A stretch of DNA of 64,000 nucleotides from Leptolyngbya sp. NIES-2104 (GCF_001485215.1 NZ_BBWW01000001.1:4650001-4714000), one strand, 5' to 3'; positions 35,985 to 46,593 are shown, counted from the stretch's first letter. Program-made: numbers and translations. The notes: generated from the letters alone by a model not told the origin.

Positions 35985-37106
35985 GTGAATTCACCTGTAA
36001 AGTCTTCCTCAAATCGATTCCTCGAATTAGATGTTTTGCGCGGAATTGCAGCATTTAGCGTCGTTCTGTTTCACTACACTAGCCAGTACGCTACGTTATT
36101 TCAGCATTCCTCAGCGCTCTGGTTTTACTTCGCGATCGGGCGGCATGGGGTGGAATTATTTTTCATGATTAGCGGCTTTGTGATTCTGATGTCGCTGGAG
36201 CGGACAAAGCGCGGATTAGATTTTATTGTGGGACGGGCAGCAAGGTTGTATCCGGCGTACTGGGTTGCGATCGCGCTGACGAGTATCGTGGTCGCGATCG
36301 CTCAAATTCCGACGCTGCAAGTGACACAGATCGAAGGATTGGTCAATTTCACGATGCTGCATGGATTTTTCAAAGTTCCTCATGTCGATGATGTGTACTG
36401 GACACTTCAGCTTGAGTTGTGTTTCTACGGGTTGATGTTTGCTGTGTATCGGTTGCAATGGCTGAAACACATTGAGAAAGTAGTGATTGTTTGGTTGTCG
36501 ATCGCGGCTTATCTAGCTTTTAAGACTTATACGGCGCGATGGGGCACGATCGTCGAAGTGCCTGAGTTTTCCGGTCGTGTTGGCTCGATGCCGCTGATGG
36601 TTGCAAGCAGTAAACTGAATTTTGTTGCAGAGATCAGGGATTTATTTCGAGAAGCTTTTCTATTCAAATACGCGCATTTATTCACGTTGGGAATGGTGCT
36701 ATATCGTATGAAACAAAGCGGGTTAACTTGGCAACGGGGAGCCACGATCGCGGTTTGTATTCTGATGCAAAAGATTGCTTACTCTTCCGAAACAAACTGG
36801 GAAACGACGCTATTCGTTGCTGCGTTCGTTCTTGTGTTTCATCTAGCGCTTCAAGGTTATCTGAAATGGATTTGCACTAAGCCGCTGATTTTCCTGGGAA
36901 CGATTTCTTATAGTTTGTACTTGGTGCATCAGAATATTGGTTACGCCATGATCCGATCGCTGTATCAAATCAACGTTGATCCGAATCTCAGCATTTTAGT
37001 AACGACGATCGCGATGATGTTGATTGCCACTGGAATTACATTTGGTGTTGAACGCCCTGCAATGAAATGGATTCGCGATCGATACGAACTATGGAAGGCG
37101 ACGTAA
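35985..37106 (+). CDS. Acyltransferase 3 family membrane protein
   Basis: 373 residues with about ten membrane helices. Family landmarks are FLELDVLRGIAAFSVVLFHY (catalytic-type His), GVELFFMISGFVILMSL, YWTLQLELCFYGLMFAVY and SYSLYLVHQNIGY. OafA/YrhL-type enzymes acetylate or succinylate surface sugars. It uses a GTG start at 35985. It is convergent with the DUF2809 gene, with an 18-base overlap. Confidence 0.9.
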   Translation: MNSPVKSSSNRFLELDVLRGIAAFSVVLFHYTSQYATLFQHSSALWFYFAIGRHGVELFFMISGFVILMSLERTKRGLDFIVGRAARLYPAYWVAIALTSIVVAIAQIPTLQVTQIEGLVNFTMLHGFFKVPHVDDVYWTLQLELCFYGLMFAVYRLQWLKHIEKVVIVWLSIAAYLAFKTYTARWGTIVEVPEFSGRVGSMPLMVASSKLNFVAEIRDLFREAFLFKYAHLFTLGMVLYRMKQSGLTWQRGATIAVCILMQKIAYSSETNWETTLFVAAFVLVFHLALQGYLKWICTKPLIFLGTISYSLYLVHQNIGYAMIRSLYQINVDPNLSILVTTIAMMLIATGITFGVERPAMKWIRDRYELWKAT

Positions 37107-37466
37107 GAATTTCAGCCAAAGCCACCCTGCAGAACAACCCAAACCGTAAGGTGGGAAGTCTGACCACAAAAACGTATTTCCGAGGACTAATCGACCAGGA
37201 AGCGTAGCGCGGATGGCTTGGAGAAAAGGCGGCTTCCAGAGTTGCAGAAATTCGATCGCGCAAGAGAAGAGAAAGACCCCGATCGCAGTTTTCGCGATCG
37301 ACATTTTCGGAAACCAAAACTGCACCAGTGCAATAAAGAAAATCTGGTAAGCGATACTGCCAAAGACATCGCTAAACCAGTCTGGAAACATTGGAGAGAA
37401 TCGCACAAAGTAACCGAGCGGAACGATAAATACGATCGTCAACAGTAAAGAAAGGCGATAAGGCAT
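37089..37466 (-). CDS. DUF2809 family membrane protein
   Basis: 125 residues, four predicted membrane helices, with the DUF2809 pattern (YFVRFSP, SDVFGSIAYQIFFIALVQFWFP, EFLQLWKPPFLQAIRATLPGRLVLGNTFLWSDFPPYGLGC). Function is unknown. It starts three bases after the ccs1 stop on the same strand, so it is probably in the ccdA-ccs1 transcript. Its 3' 18 bases overlap the acyltransferase gene. Confidence 0.85.
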   Translation of the reverse strand: MPYRLSLLLTIVFIVPLGYFVRFSPMFPDWFSDVFGSIAYQIFFIALVQFWFPKMSIAKTAIGVFLFSCAIEFLQLWKPPFLQAIRATLPGRLVLGNTFLWSDFPPYGLGCSAGWLWLKFLRRLP

Positions 37467-37469
37467 GAA

Positions 37470-38843
37470 TTAGGTCTGAGCGAGTTGGCTAGTCGGAGTA
37501 GACTCCGCTCCATTTTGGTCGATCGCATCCAAAATGCCCAAAAATTCCCGCTCGAATGTGACCTGAGCGCGATTCGTTCTGCCTCCGATATAGATTGCTC
37601 CCTCTTGTTCTAAGCCCCAAATCTGAGAGTGAGACACATAGCTAAGGATCACACCTAACATCAACAAACCGAAACCGAGATAGACGATCGGGATTCCAGG
37701 ATCAGCTTTGATTTGTAGCCCGGTGCTACCAATTAGATCCACGATCGACAATCGCACCCCTTTCACCTCAACCGCCATTCCTTTCCGAACCGTTGAGATT
37801 AGCTTTCCGTCCATGTCATAGATCAACAGCAACCCCTGTAAGTCTTTCGCAACCAGGGAAACGCCATCGCTCATATCCGGTTTCAACGGGAGCCAAGTAC
37901 CCCAAATTCGACCCCCCACGGCATCGAGTTTCGCCATCGGGGACTGAAGGACTGGACTGTTATTGAGTCGAACTTGAATTGCAGCGATCGACCAATCGGC
38001 TTGATACATCGTCACGCCGTTGTGTTTCATCGGTTCGTTGACGTGAATCGTTTTGCGATCGACTTCTTTCCCGTCTTTATCCAACACGGACAAATCCGAA
38101 TAAAACTGATCAATCTCGCCGGTCGGTAAGTAATCAATCCAAAAGCGATTTACTTTCACCGACCAATCTTTTGGAATCTGTGGAGCCGCCCAAATCCCAG
38201 CATCAACGACATTATCAATTTTGAACCTACCGCCGCTCGGAACCATTTCCTGAGCAATAAAGCCCGTCGTTGCACCAATCACACCACCCACCAGCACCAA
38301 AATCATTGCAGCATGAACAATGATCGGACCAATCCGCCCCACAATTCCTTTATGTGCATATAGCTTTTCACCTTCTCGGAAAATTTTGTATTTCCGTTGT
38401 TCCAGTAAAGTTGCAAGCTGATTGATGTCGCCTTTCGGAAACTCTGCACTCAGCGCAAACTTACGAAATTGGCGGGGCTGACTGTAAAAGTTCCAAGTGC
38501 GAGAAAACCAGCGCAGAGCGGGTAATTGACGGGTAAAGGTACAAGCGATGAGACTCGCACCGAACAGAATGAGTAGAGCTAAATACCACCAAGTTCGATA
38601 GACATGATCAAGCCCTACGACCAGTAGCACTTTCCAGGTAAGGAATCCGAATAATGCAGGATGTTCCGGATAGTTCGCTTGATAAAACGCGATCGATTGC
38701 CCTTGCTCGATCACCGTTCCCGTAATACTGAAAACCGCGATCGCTAACAAAAGCACGATCGCCAATTTCAAATCTGCGAGAACAGGCAATAGTTCTTTCT
38801 TAAAATACCGTTTTGGAACCGCTACGAATTCTGTAAAAGTCAT
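37470..38843 (-). CDS. ccs1: Cytochrome c biogenesis protein Ccs1 (ResB family)
   Basis: 457 residues. It works with CcsA to deliver haem and reduced apocytochrome for c-type cytochromes in the thylakoid lumen (System II). Three N-terminal membrane helices are visible ([61 protein letters not shown] with a conserved His). A large lumenal domain ([18 protein letters not shown]) and a final helix [16 protein letters not shown] complete it. It lies two bases after ccdA. Confidence 0.93.
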   Translation of the reverse strand: MTFTEFVAVPKRYFKKELLPVLADLKLAIVLLLAIAVFSITGTVIEQGQSIAFYQANYPEHPALFGFLTWKVLLVVGLDHVYRTWWYLALLILFGASLIACTFTRQLPALRWFSRTWNFYSQPRQFRKFALSAEFPKGDINQLATLLEQRKYKIFREGEKLYAHKGIVGRIGPIIVHAAMILVLVGGVIGATTGFIAQEMVPSGGRFKIDNVVDAGIWAAPQIPKDWSVKVNRFWIDYLPTGEIDQFYSDLSVLDKDGKEVDRKTIHVNEPMKHNGVTMYQADWSIAAIQVRLNNSPVLQSPMAKLDAVGGRIWGTWLPLKPDMSDGVSLVAKDLQGLLLIYDMDGKLISTVRKGMAVEVKGVRLSIVDLIGSTGLQIKADPGIPIVYLGFGLLMLGVILSYVSHSQIWGLEQEGAIYIGGRTNRAQVTFEREFLGILDAIDQNGAESTPTSQLAQT

Positions 38844-38845
38844 AT

Positions 38846-39577
38846 TTAAAATGCAAATCGCGACACTAACGAAAACACACCAAACCCAACCAACAAAGCA
38901 CCGCTAACGGGTGTAATCCAACCCGACCAGCGCCGCAATTCTAGTAATTTTTTAATCGCTGCCGTGAACGTTCCCGCTAATATCAACGGTGCAACATAAC
39001 CAGCGGTGTAACACAGTAAAAGTGAACCGCCCAGAATCGGATCTCCGGTTGATGCAATCCAAGCCAGAATCGTTGCTAACACTGGAGTACTACATGGTGA
39101 AGCGACTAATCCGAACGTGACTCCTAAGAGATACGATCGCACCCCCGCAGGCAGTTCTTTAGAAATCCAATCCGTTCCCCCGATTGACGGTAGCGCAAAC
39201 GGTAACGCTTCTAATAAATTCAATCCCATCAAAATCGCGATAACGCTCACGACGATCGGTAAACCGATTCCAACCTGTCCATACACTTTTCCAAGCAATG
39301 TCGCCCCGATTCCCAATCCCGCTAGAGTCGTCGCCAATCCAAGCGAAAACCAGGTCGATTGTGCCGCCGCTTGCCAGCGAGATTTCGCCTCATAGCCGCC
39401 GATATACCCGATCGTAATCGGCAACATCGACAACGTACAAGGAGTCAGACTCGTGAGCAATCCCGCTGCAAAAATTACACCAATGCTCACAGGCGTAATG
39501 TGTGCGAGTTGGGACGAAACTAAGCGATCGGCAAATTGCGAAAGCTCATAAAGTTGGGTTTGAAGCGTCTCGAACAT
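38846..39577 (-). CDS. ccdA: Cytochrome c biogenesis thiol transporter CcdA
   Basis: 243 residues, six membrane helices. It carries reducing power across the membrane for apocytochrome c thiols. The two redox cysteines lie in [16 protein letters not shown] and [14 protein letters not shown]. It is the first gene of ccdA-ccs1, which forms the System II module; ccsA is not in the window. Confidence 0.93.
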   Translation of the reverse strand: MFETLQTQLYELSQFADRLVSSQLAHITPVSIGVIFAAGLLTSLTPCTLSMLPITIGYIGGYEAKSRWQAAAQSTWFSLGLATTLAGLGIGATLLGKVYGQVGIGLPIVVSVIAILMGLNLLEALPFALPSIGGTDWISKELPAGVRSYLLGVTFGLVASPCSTPVLATILAWIASTGDPILGGSLLLCYTAGYVAPLILAGTFTAAIKKLLELRRWSGWITPVSGALLVGFGVFSLVSRFAF

Positions 39578-39630
39578 AGGACTAACTGAGGAATATTAAG
39601 CGATTTGAAGCGCCTCTAATATTCTAAGAG

Positions 39631-40833
39631 TTAGCGTGACGGTCTGGGCTTCATTCGTCGGGTTCTCGCTTCAGCAAATGAAATCACTTTCGGATTGTCG
39701 ATCGACATTACCCGCGCTTCGCTACTTTCACGCGCCACCCGAATCAACAACGCCGCACACACCAAACTCGACACCATCGAATTCACACCGTAGCTGAAAA
39801 AAGGTAACGGTAGTCCAGTGGTCGGCAATGCGCCCGTTGCGACTCCGATATTAAGCAGCGATTGACCGACGAGAATCACCATAACCCCGATCGCGACTAA
39901 TCGATGCACCGCATTCTTCGCCTGCCGCGCCACAATCAACGCGAACGTTGCATAAACCACCAACATCAGCATGAACAACACGCAACCAATCAAGCCGAAC
40001 TCTTCAGCAAACACCGCGAAAATGAAATCGGTATATTGAATCGGCAAATAAAATAGCTTTTGTTGCGATAAACCAAATCCGACTCCGGTTAATCCACCAG
40101 ACCCGATCGCTAACAAACTCTGAATCAACTGATAGCCATCTTGCAGCGGATCAGACCAGGGATTCAAAAACGACATCACCCGCCGCCGCTGATATTCCCG
40201 AATGCTAATACTCAAAAGCGCGAGAAACAAACCCGCCGCCGCGGTTCCACCCAAATATAAATAAGGGAGTCCCGCCGCGAGTGCCACCAGCCACAAGGTG
40301 ACTCCACAAAGCGCAGTCGTACTTAAATTCGGTTGCAGTAAGATTCCGATCAACAATAAACAAAACAATCCGAGCCAAGTCAACCGGACTTTCCACGTCA
40401 GCCGCTCCCACTGCCCAAAGATTCGTGCACTCTGCAACACCAGAAACGGCTTGATCAACTCAGACGGCTGAATCAAAAATTTTCCTACTTCAAACCAGCG
40501 CTGACCGCCATTCACCTCGCGCCCGATCACCGTCGTTAGCAGAATTCCAGCCAGTAAGCCGATAAATGCGAAGCTCGAAATTCCCTGGATGTACCGTAGC
40601 GGGGAATGAATCAGCACATTGAAGAGAATCATTCCGAGCGCGATCGCTAAAAGTTGCCGCTTGAAGTAGTACAAACCATCGCCGAGCGCGTCTCCGACCG
40701 GAAACGAGGCACTATACATTACCGCTAGTCCAACAAACAACCAGACGAAGGTCAACCAGCGCAATAATCGGGGCGTGATTGCCCAATCCATCGCGGTTGT
40801 GTCAAAAAACGGAATGAAGTGCCGCCAGTTCAT
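39631..40833 (-). CDS. ftsW: Lipid II polymerase FtsW (SEDS family)
   Basis: 400 residues, ten membrane helices. It is the septal peptidoglycan glycosyltransferase. SEDS landmarks are MYSASFPVGDALGDGLYYFKRQ, GGQRWFEVGKFLIQPSELIKPF, QPNLSTTALCGV, GLTGVGFGLSQQKLFYLPIQYTDFIFAVFAEEFG and the final TGLPLPFFSYGVNSMVSSL. RodA is the close alternative; the cyanobacterial context and length favour FtsW. Its ATG overlaps the upstream gene's stop by four bases. Confidence 0.9.
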   Translation of the reverse strand: MNWRHFIPFFDTTAMDWAITPRLLRWLTFVWLFVGLAVMYSASFPVGDALGDGLYYFKRQLLAIALGMILFNVLIHSPLRYIQGISSFAFIGLLAGILLTTVIGREVNGGQRWFEVGKFLIQPSELIKPFLVLQSARIFGQWERLTWKVRLTWLGLFCLLLIGILLQPNLSTTALCGVTLWLVALAAGLPYLYLGGTAAAGLFLALLSISIREYQRRRVMSFLNPWSDPLQDGYQLIQSLLAIGSGGLTGVGFGLSQQKLFYLPIQYTDFIFAVFAEEFGLIGCVLFMLMLVVYATFALIVARQAKNAVHRLVAIGVMVILVGQSLLNIGVATGALPTTGLPLPFFSYGVNSMVSSLVCAALLIRVARESSEARVMSIDNPKVISFAEARTRRMKPRPSR

Positions 40834-41408
40834 CGATTTGCTAACTCCGATCGCAATTTTTCCAAGTCATCGAGTAGAAACACCGTCAATTGTCCCGAAT
40901 AAGCCTTACCGTTCTCGGTTTGAGCGACTTCGATCCAGTACGCGAACCGCTCTCCCCGCCGCAATTCTCCCTGCTGTGCTGCAAGTTGAGTATTCTGTTT
41001 AATCACTGCTTCTTGAATGCGGTCTTCGGTTGGGTAGTTTTTGACGAGTTCAGCCTGCTCAAAATCGCGTGCGATTTCTAATCCGTAGATCGATCGCACC
41101 GATTCCCGCAGTCGATTTAATGTCACTCCATTTCGCATATCAAATAGAGACAGCATTTCACTGCGAATGATACGCCCTCTGGGTGCCAGTCTCGCCAATT
41201 TTCCGGGGGGCATGACCGAGGCGTGAAAGGTCATCTGTTGGGCTGCGGTATTGATCCGCCGCACTAAAAATTTCTCATTTGGACTGGGGCGAACGGTTGA
41301 ATTAGACTGCATCCAGACCGCAGCTTCATCAAGGGTTTGTCCAGGGATCGCTTGGGCAGGAGTCGCCATCAGCATCAATCCACCCATCATCAAGCCAATC
41401 TTTTTCAT
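40830..41408 (-). CDS. Exported protein of unknown function, coupled to ftsW
   Basis: 192 residues with a signal peptide (KKIGLMMGGLMLMATPAQA, cleavage near residue 20). The mature part is alpha/beta and includes VRRINTAAQQMTFHASVMPPG, SLFDMRNGVTLNRLRESV and RFAYWIEVAQTENGKAYSGQLTVFLLDD. The stop overlaps the ftsW start by four bases (ATGA), so translation is coupled. A role in septal or periplasmic wall growth is a contextual guess. Confidence 0.75.
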   Translation of the reverse strand: MKKIGLMMGGLMLMATPAQAIPGQTLDEAAVWMQSNSTVRPSPNEKFLVRRINTAAQQMTFHASVMPPGKLARLAPRGRIIRSEMLSLFDMRNGVTLNRLRESVRSIYGLEIARDFEQAELVKNYPTEDRIQEAVIKQNTQLAAQQGELRRGERFAYWIEVAQTENGKAYSGQLTVFLLDDLEKLRSELANR

Positions 41409-41439
41409 GGTTCTACTCCAAAGAAGACAGGCTTATCAT

Positions 41440-42477
41440 TCACGGCTCAATTGCGACTTTGATCACTTTGCGCTGTTCCATATCCTGGAAGACTTGTTCG
41501 AGGTTCTGCAACGGTTGTCGATCGCTAACCAGTAACTCAAATGGAATGGTTCTACTCGCCAAAAGTTCAAGTGCCGATCGCACAAACTCCGGCGTATTAT
41601 GAAACACCCCTTTAAGCGTCAGTTCATTGTAGTGGAGTTGTTCGGTGTTGACGGAAATTTTGGTTTCGCGTGGACAACCCCCAAATAAATTGACGGTCGC
41701 ACCCGGACGAGCGCACTCGATCGCAGTTTCCCAAGCACTCGGAACCCCAGTCGCTTCGATCACAATATCGGCTCCCCATCCGTCAGTGAGTTCTTTGACC
41801 GCTTCTGGGACGTTGGGAATTTGCCGATAGTTAAACGTTTTCGCGGCTCCGAATTTTTTGGCAATTGCTAATCGATCGTCATTTCCACCAAATACATAGA
41901 ATTCGGTTTTTGGAGCCATGACTGCAACGAACATTAAGCCGATCGCACCATCACCGAGAAGAACGATTCGATCATTCGGTTTGTAGTTCGATCGAGCAAT
42001 TCCATGTAAGACACAGGCTAAAGGTTCGGTCATCGATGCGATCGCATCAGGAACATGATCGGGGATCGGTAATAGGTTGTGTTGAACGATCGCGCTTGGA
42101 ATTTTCAAATACTGGGCGAATGTTCCGTTGTTAAAGCTTAAATCAGTGCAAAGTGAAAATTCTTTGCGCTGGCAGAAGAAGCAGGATAAACAAGGAGCGG
42201 AATTGTTCGCAACGACGCGATCGCCGATTTTCCAATTTGTGATGGATTTGTCGATCGCCACAATTCGCCCTGCTGCCTCATGTCCAAACAGCGTCGGCGG
42301 TTTCAACATCTTCGCGTGTCCGCCCCGTCGCCAGACTTTCAAATCTGTTCCGCAAGTCGTCGCGGCTCCCACTTCGATCACGATCTCCCCATTTCCAGGC
42401 GTGGGATCGTCGATCGTTTCTAATCGCAAATCTTCTTTTCCGTAAAGTAATGCGGCTAACAAGGGCAGTTTTCTCAC
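41440..42477 (-). CDS. Zinc-dependent medium-chain alcohol dehydrogenase
   Basis: 345 residues from a GTG at 42477. The frame reaches 42609, but that part is not MDR-like and overlaps the divergent DUF29 gene. Catalytic zinc ligands are in TTCGTDLKVW and LFGHEAAGRI. The structural zinc cysteines are in CLSCFFCQRKEFSLC. The Rossmann motif is LGDGAIGLMFVAVM, followed by EATGVPSAWETAI. This fits sorbitol/threonine-dehydrogenase-like enzymes; the substrate is unknown. Confidence 0.85.
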   Translation of the reverse strand: MRKLPLLAALLYGKEDLRLETIDDPTPGNGEIVIEVGAATTCGTDLKVWRRGGHAKMLKPPTLFGHEAAGRIVAIDKSITNWKIGDRVVANNSAPCLSCFFCQRKEFSLCTDLSFNNGTFAQYLKIPSAIVQHNLLPIPDHVPDAIASMTEPLACVLHGIARSNYKPNDRIVLLGDGAIGLMFVAVMAPKTEFYVFGGNDDRLAIAKKFGAAKTFNYRQIPNVPEAVKELTDGWGADIVIEATGVPSAWETAIECARPGATVNLFGGCPRETKISVNTEQLHYNELTLKGVFHNTPEFVRSALELLASRTIPFELLVSDRQPLQNLEQVFQDMEQRKVIKVAIEP

Positions 42478-42529
42478 TTCAATCAACGACCGAATCTTAC
42501 AATGGCAGTAGCGCTCAGGAGAATGAAGC

Positions 42530-42982
42530 ATGACGCGATCGATTCCCCAAGTTTCCCTATACGAACAAGATTTCGCTTTATGGATTGATGATACGGCTGC
42601 AAAACTCAAGGCTAGAAAGTTTGATCAGCTAGATATTGAGAACTTGATCGAGGAGATTGAAAGTTTGGGACGTGCGGAAAAACGCGAATTAAGAAATCGT
42701 TTCGTTGTTCTCATCGCACACATTCTCAAGCGAGTGTATATCGACAGCGCGTATGATAATGGCAATTGGATGGTGACGATCGGAGATCAACGTCGAGAGA
42801 TTAGGCTGCTCTTAGAGTTCTCTCCAAGCTTAAGCAATTTTCTCACAGAAGGCTTTTCGGACTGGTATCTCGACGCTTTAAGAAAGGTGAGATCGGAATA
42901 TGCCAAAGTTAAATTTCCTGATGAATGGCAGTTTAGCCAAGATATTGACGCAATTTTGAATGAGACATTTTGGAAAGATTAG
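42530..42982 (+). CDS. DUF29 family protein
   Basis: 150 residues. DUF29 landmarks are SLYEQDFALWIDDTAAKLK, LDIENLIEEIESLGRAEKRELRNRF and the helix VVLIAHILKRVYI. It is about 30 percent similar by eye to the gene at 12626, so an old paralogue. Its stop region overlaps folB tail to tail by four bases. Function is unknown. Confidence 0.85.
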   Translation: MTRSIPQVSLYEQDFALWIDDTAAKLKARKFDQLDIENLIEEIESLGRAEKRELRNRFVVLIAHILKRVYIDSAYDNGNWMVTIGDQRREIRLLLEFSPSLSNFLTEGFSDWYLDALRKVRSEYAKVKFPDEWQFSQDIDAILNETFWKD

Positions 42983-43338
42983 GCTTTCTTTCTCACAATG
43001 TCGATCGCAATTTTTCCACCAAAATCTGGAATCGGTGCAGCAGGTTTTGTTAATTTCACTTGTACCTGAGAAACTTGCTCGAATTGCAGAATTGATTGCG
43101 CGATCGCAGTTGCCAATTTTTCTAATAAATTGAATTTCGATGTTTTGATCAATTTCTGCGTCACTTCAATCACATCACAGTAATTCAACGTGTCAGATAA
43201 GCGATCGCTGTCTCCTGCCTTTGCCAAATCAATCCAAAGCGTCAAATCCACTTCAAACCATTGACCTAGCACCTGTTCTTCTGGCAGTGCGCCCGTGTAT
43301 CCGTAGCCTCGAATCTGAGTTAAATGTATGCAGTCCAT
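42979..43338 (-). CDS. folB: Dihydroneopterin aldolase
   Basis: 119 residues. It converts 7,8-dihydroneopterin to 6-hydroxymethyl-dihydropterin in folate synthesis. Visible are GYGYTGALPEEQVLGQWFEVDLTL, the LSDTLNYCDV block, and LLEKLATAIAQSI with the catalytic Lys region. LTKPAAPIPDFGGKIAIDI follows. Its ATG overlaps the stop of the GT39 gene by one base. Confidence 0.95.
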   Translation of the reverse strand: MDCIHLTQIRGYGYTGALPEEQVLGQWFEVDLTLWIDLAKAGDSDRLSDTLNYCDVIEVTQKLIKTSKFNLLEKLATAIAQSILQFEQVSQVQVKLTKPAAPIPDFGGKIAIDIVRKKA

Positions 43339-44750
43339 TACGGTTTGAAGTTGTAGCCTTTACGCACATAGTAGTTTTTGATCCAAACTCCGAAGCGTTT
43401 CACAGGAACGGTAATCGGTTCAGAAGTTCGATCGAATTTCGAGAGTACCATCAATTCCGCTGGATACCAATCATCTGAGAGAATCACAGCATCTTTGCCC
43501 TGTAATGGTCTTGGATCGCGGTACCAGAAATCGAATTGATCAAGACGATCGCTAATTGCAATCACATTCCGATTGTTCATTTGATACGCCAACGCTGAAG
43601 CAGAACGATAATCAGATGTAACTAGCAATGGATTATTTAGGGTTTGAGATTCGGATTGTACGATCGTAGCAACTTCTTTCCAGCCAAACAACATTCGAGA
43701 ATCTGGGTCAGCATCTTTGCTAATCAGTGCAGAGAGCGGTAACACCGTATAGTGAATGACGATAATTACTGAAATTATCAATCCATAGATCACATGAGGT
43801 TTCGGTTTCTTCAACACAAACGGCAACAGAGGAAATAATAACAAATAAGCTGTGATATTCCAGTAATACAATGCCGCTGACATTAGAGAAATTATCGTTA
43901 GTAGGATCGAAGAAATTGCAAAAATCCAAAATGCAACGATCGGATAAATTGAATTGACCGATAAGCGAGTTTTGAGTAATCGATAAAAGCCAATCCAGCA
44001 GAACGGAGAAACTATAAAAAACGAAACAAGTGTGAATCCAAGAAATGGACCGATTTTGATTCCTGAAACAACTGGATTAACGCTACGATCGACATAATAT
44101 CGAAGCGACTGAAAATCATTATAAACATTCCAAATCAGAATCGGAATCAGGCAAGTTAACACGATCGCAATTCCGATATAAAGCCGTCGATCGCGAAACA
44201 AAGGACGCAATCGAGCCTGAGTCATCAGTGTGGCAAAAAATCCGAGCGCGACAAAAACTGCATTGTACTTGGAGAGAAATGCGAGAGAAAGCGCGATCGC
44301 ACTTCCATACAATCGCCAAGTTTCTCCACATCCATCTGAAAGATAACTATCCAAAAATCGAACAAGTAGATAGGCAGAAATCAGCGAGAACGTAATCAAT
44401 AAATGATCATGCCAAGCAAGCGCTAGAAATATAAAATAGAGTGGTGTAGATAACACAAGCAGCGTAACCACCCGAACATTTAGATCTTTGTGTAGATATC
44501 GTACAATTAGAAAATAAGTATAAAAGAAAGCGAGACTACTTAATAAGTTCGGCAATCTGAGGGTGAATGTCGATCGACCAAAAATCGCGCTGAATATTCC
44601 CTGAATCCAAGCCTGCAACGGTGGATGATCATAATAAGACCAATCGAGATGCTGTCCCCAAAGCCAGTAATAAGCTTCATCTGAATTCGGAAATGCTGCA
44701 AACCAGAAGATTAGACGTAGCAGCAAAAAAGTAAGAAAGAAGAAAATCAT
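43338..44750 (-). CDS. GT39-family membrane glycosyltransferase
   Basis: 470 residues, about eleven membrane helices. The N-terminal loop SDEAYYWLWGQHLDWSYYDHPPLQAW carries the DEAYYW and DHPP motifs of ArnT/PMT-like transferases that take polyprenyl-phosphate sugars and act on the outer face of the membrane. The C-terminal domain includes LLVTSDYRSASALAYQMNNRN. The acceptor is unknown. The gene is AT-rich relative to its neighbours and is followed directly by folB. Confidence 0.88.
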   Translation of the reverse strand: MIFFFLTFLLLRLIFWFAAFPNSDEAYYWLWGQHLDWSYYDHPPLQAWIQGIFSAIFGRSTFTLRLPNLLSSLAFFYTYFLIVRYLHKDLNVRVVTLLVLSTPLYFIFLALAWHDHLLITFSLISAYLLVRFLDSYLSDGCGETWRLYGSAIALSLAFLSKYNAVFVALGFFATLMTQARLRPLFRDRRLYIGIAIVLTCLIPILIWNVYNDFQSLRYYVDRSVNPVVSGIKIGPFLGFTLVSFFIVSPFCWIGFYRLLKTRLSVNSIYPIVAFWIFAISSILLTIISLMSAALYYWNITAYLLLFPLLPFVLKKPKPHVIYGLIISVIIVIHYTVLPLSALISKDADPDSRMLFGWKEVATIVQSESQTLNNPLLVTSDYRSASALAYQMNNRNVIAISDRLDQFDFWYRDPRPLQGKDAVILSDDWYPAELMVLSKFDRTSEPITVPVKRFGVWIKNYYVRKGYNFKP

Positions 44751-44850
44751 TCGATAGCTAGTGGAACCACGACACCCGGTTTTGCATGATGATCGACTAT
44801 ATTATCGTTCGGATTGTGCCGCGCTAATTGCAATAGAGACGAGGTAAACG

Positions 44851-46593
44851 ATGCAGCCAGTAGATTACACAACGCTGATGGCGATTTGTGCGGAATTACG
44901 ATCGCAGTGGCTCCCCGCCCGATTCGAGCAAGCCTATCAACGCGATCGCTTCACCGTTCTCTTAGCGCTCCGAACTCTAAAGAAACGCGGCTGGCTCGCG
45001 CTTTCATGGCATCCCCAAGCCGCCAGAATTCACATGAGCGATCCGCCTCCACGCGATCCCGATACGTTTACCTTCAGTCAGCAATTGCGGCATCAATTAG
45101 GGGGACTCGCGTTAGTGGATATCCAACCTGTTTCACCGTGGGAAAGAGCGATCGATTTACAATTCGCACAGCGTCCGGGTGAACCTGCTCTGTGGCATCT
45201 CTATGTCGAGATCATGGGGCAATATAGCAACGCGATTTTGGTGAATCAAGAGAATGCGATCGTGACCGCAGCGCATCAAGTTAGCTCAAATCAGTCGAGT
45301 GTACGCCCGATTCAAACAGGTCAACCCTATGAGCTTCCGCCCGCTCGACTTGATCCAGCCCCAAACTTACAAGAAACTATAGAAAAATGGCGATCGCGGA
45401 TCAGTCTCGTTCCTGATTCGATTCGCAAAAATCTTGTCAAATCTTACCGGGGTCTGAGTTCTGCACTCGTTCTGTCCATGTTGGAAAAAGCAGAATTAGA
45501 TCCGAATCGATCGACTGAGACGCTGACAGATTCAGACTGGAAACAATTATTTGAATGCTGGCAGTTTTGGTTAAGCGCGATCGACAAAGAACAATTTCAC
45601 CCCGGATTCACATCACAAGGCTATACCGTGATTTGGGGCGACGATTCGGTCAGCGTTCAGAAAATGATCGATCGCTATTATCGCGATCAGTTAAATCAGC
45701 AAGAATTCACTCAACTGAGACACCAAATTACTCAGAAGCTCAACAACGTTTTGGGGAAACTGCGATCGAAAGCCGCAGAGTTTGAGAGCCGATTGGATCG
45801 CTCTGATCGGGCTGACCAAGCAAAACAGCAAGCTGATCTATTAATGGCGAATCTGCACCAATGGGAACCCGGCATGAAGGCGATCAAGCTTGCTGATTTT
45901 GAAACGGGTGAACCTGTGAAAATCCCGCTTGACCCTGAGAAAAATGCAGTCCTGAACGCTCAAGGATTCTACAAGCAACATCAGAAATTGAAGCGGACTC
46001 GTGCAGCGATCGAACCTTTGCTTGCGAACGTTCAAACTGAAGTCACTTATTTAGAAGAGATTGAAACCGCGATCGCTCAATTTGAGAAATACGAAACGCC
46101 AGATGATCTCAAAGGACTCGAAGAAATCCGCGATGAACTCGTGCAAGAAGGCTATCTCGAAGGTTCGGAATATCGAAAAGCTGCTACTCAACAAGATTCC
46201 GAAATTCAGCCGTACCGCTACAAAACGCCGAACGGCTTCGAGCTTCTAGTTGGACGAAACAATCGCCAAAATGATCAACTCACCTTCCGAACCGCGACCG
46301 AATACGATTTGTGGTTTCACACTCAGGAAATTCCGGGCAGTCACGTCTTGCTGAGATTGGAACCGGGCACGATCGCAGACGAAACTGATCTTCAATTCAC
46401 AGCAAATTTAGCGGCTTATCACAGTCGCGCTCGTCAAAGCGAACAAGTTCCGGTGATTTACACGGAGCCGAAGCACGTCTACAAACCGAAGGGCGCAAAG
46501 CCTGGAACCGTGATCTACAAACAAGAGCGGGTTATTTGGGGACAACCGCAGCGGGGCAGAGAAATCGCGATCGAGACTAAACCTATCAGTTAA
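44851..46593 (+). CDS. rqcH: Rqc2 homologue RqcH (NFACT family)
   Basis: 580 residues. It rescues stalled 50S subunits by recruiting tRNA-Ala and adding C-terminal Ala tails to nascent chains. The N-terminal NFACT-N domain (YTTLMAICAELRSQWLPARFEQAYQ) is followed by HhH-like and coiled-coil segments (residues about 280-420). The C-terminal NFACT-R domain has YDLWFHTQEIPGSHVLLR, and KPKGAKPGTVIYKQERVIW ends it. The older name is fibronectin-binding protein. Confidence 0.92.
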   Translation: MQPVDYTTLMAICAELRSQWLPARFEQAYQRDRFTVLLALRTLKKRGWLALSWHPQAARIHMSDPPPRDPDTFTFSQQLRHQLGGLALVDIQPVSPWERAIDLQFAQRPGEPALWHLYVEIMGQYSNAILVNQENAIVTAAHQVSSNQSSVRPIQTGQPYELPPARLDPAPNLQETIEKWRSRISLVPDSIRKNLVKSYRGLSSALVLSMLEKAELDPNRSTETLTDSDWKQLFECWQFWLSAIDKEQFHPGFTSQGYTVIWGDDSVSVQKMIDRYYRDQLNQQEFTQLRHQITQKLNNVLGKLRSKAAEFESRLDRSDRADQAKQQADLLMANLHQWEPGMKAIKLADFETGEPVKIPLDPEKNAVLNAQGFYKQHQKLKRTRAAIEPLLANVQTEVTYLEEIETAIAQFEKYETPDDLKGLEEIRDELVQEGYLEGSEYRKAATQQDSEIQPYRYKTPNGFELLVGRNNRQNDQLTFRTATEYDLWFHTQEIPGSHVLLRLEPGTIADETDLQFTANLAAYHSRARQSEQVPVIYTEPKHVYKPKGAKPGTVIYKQERVIWGQPQRGREIAIETKPIS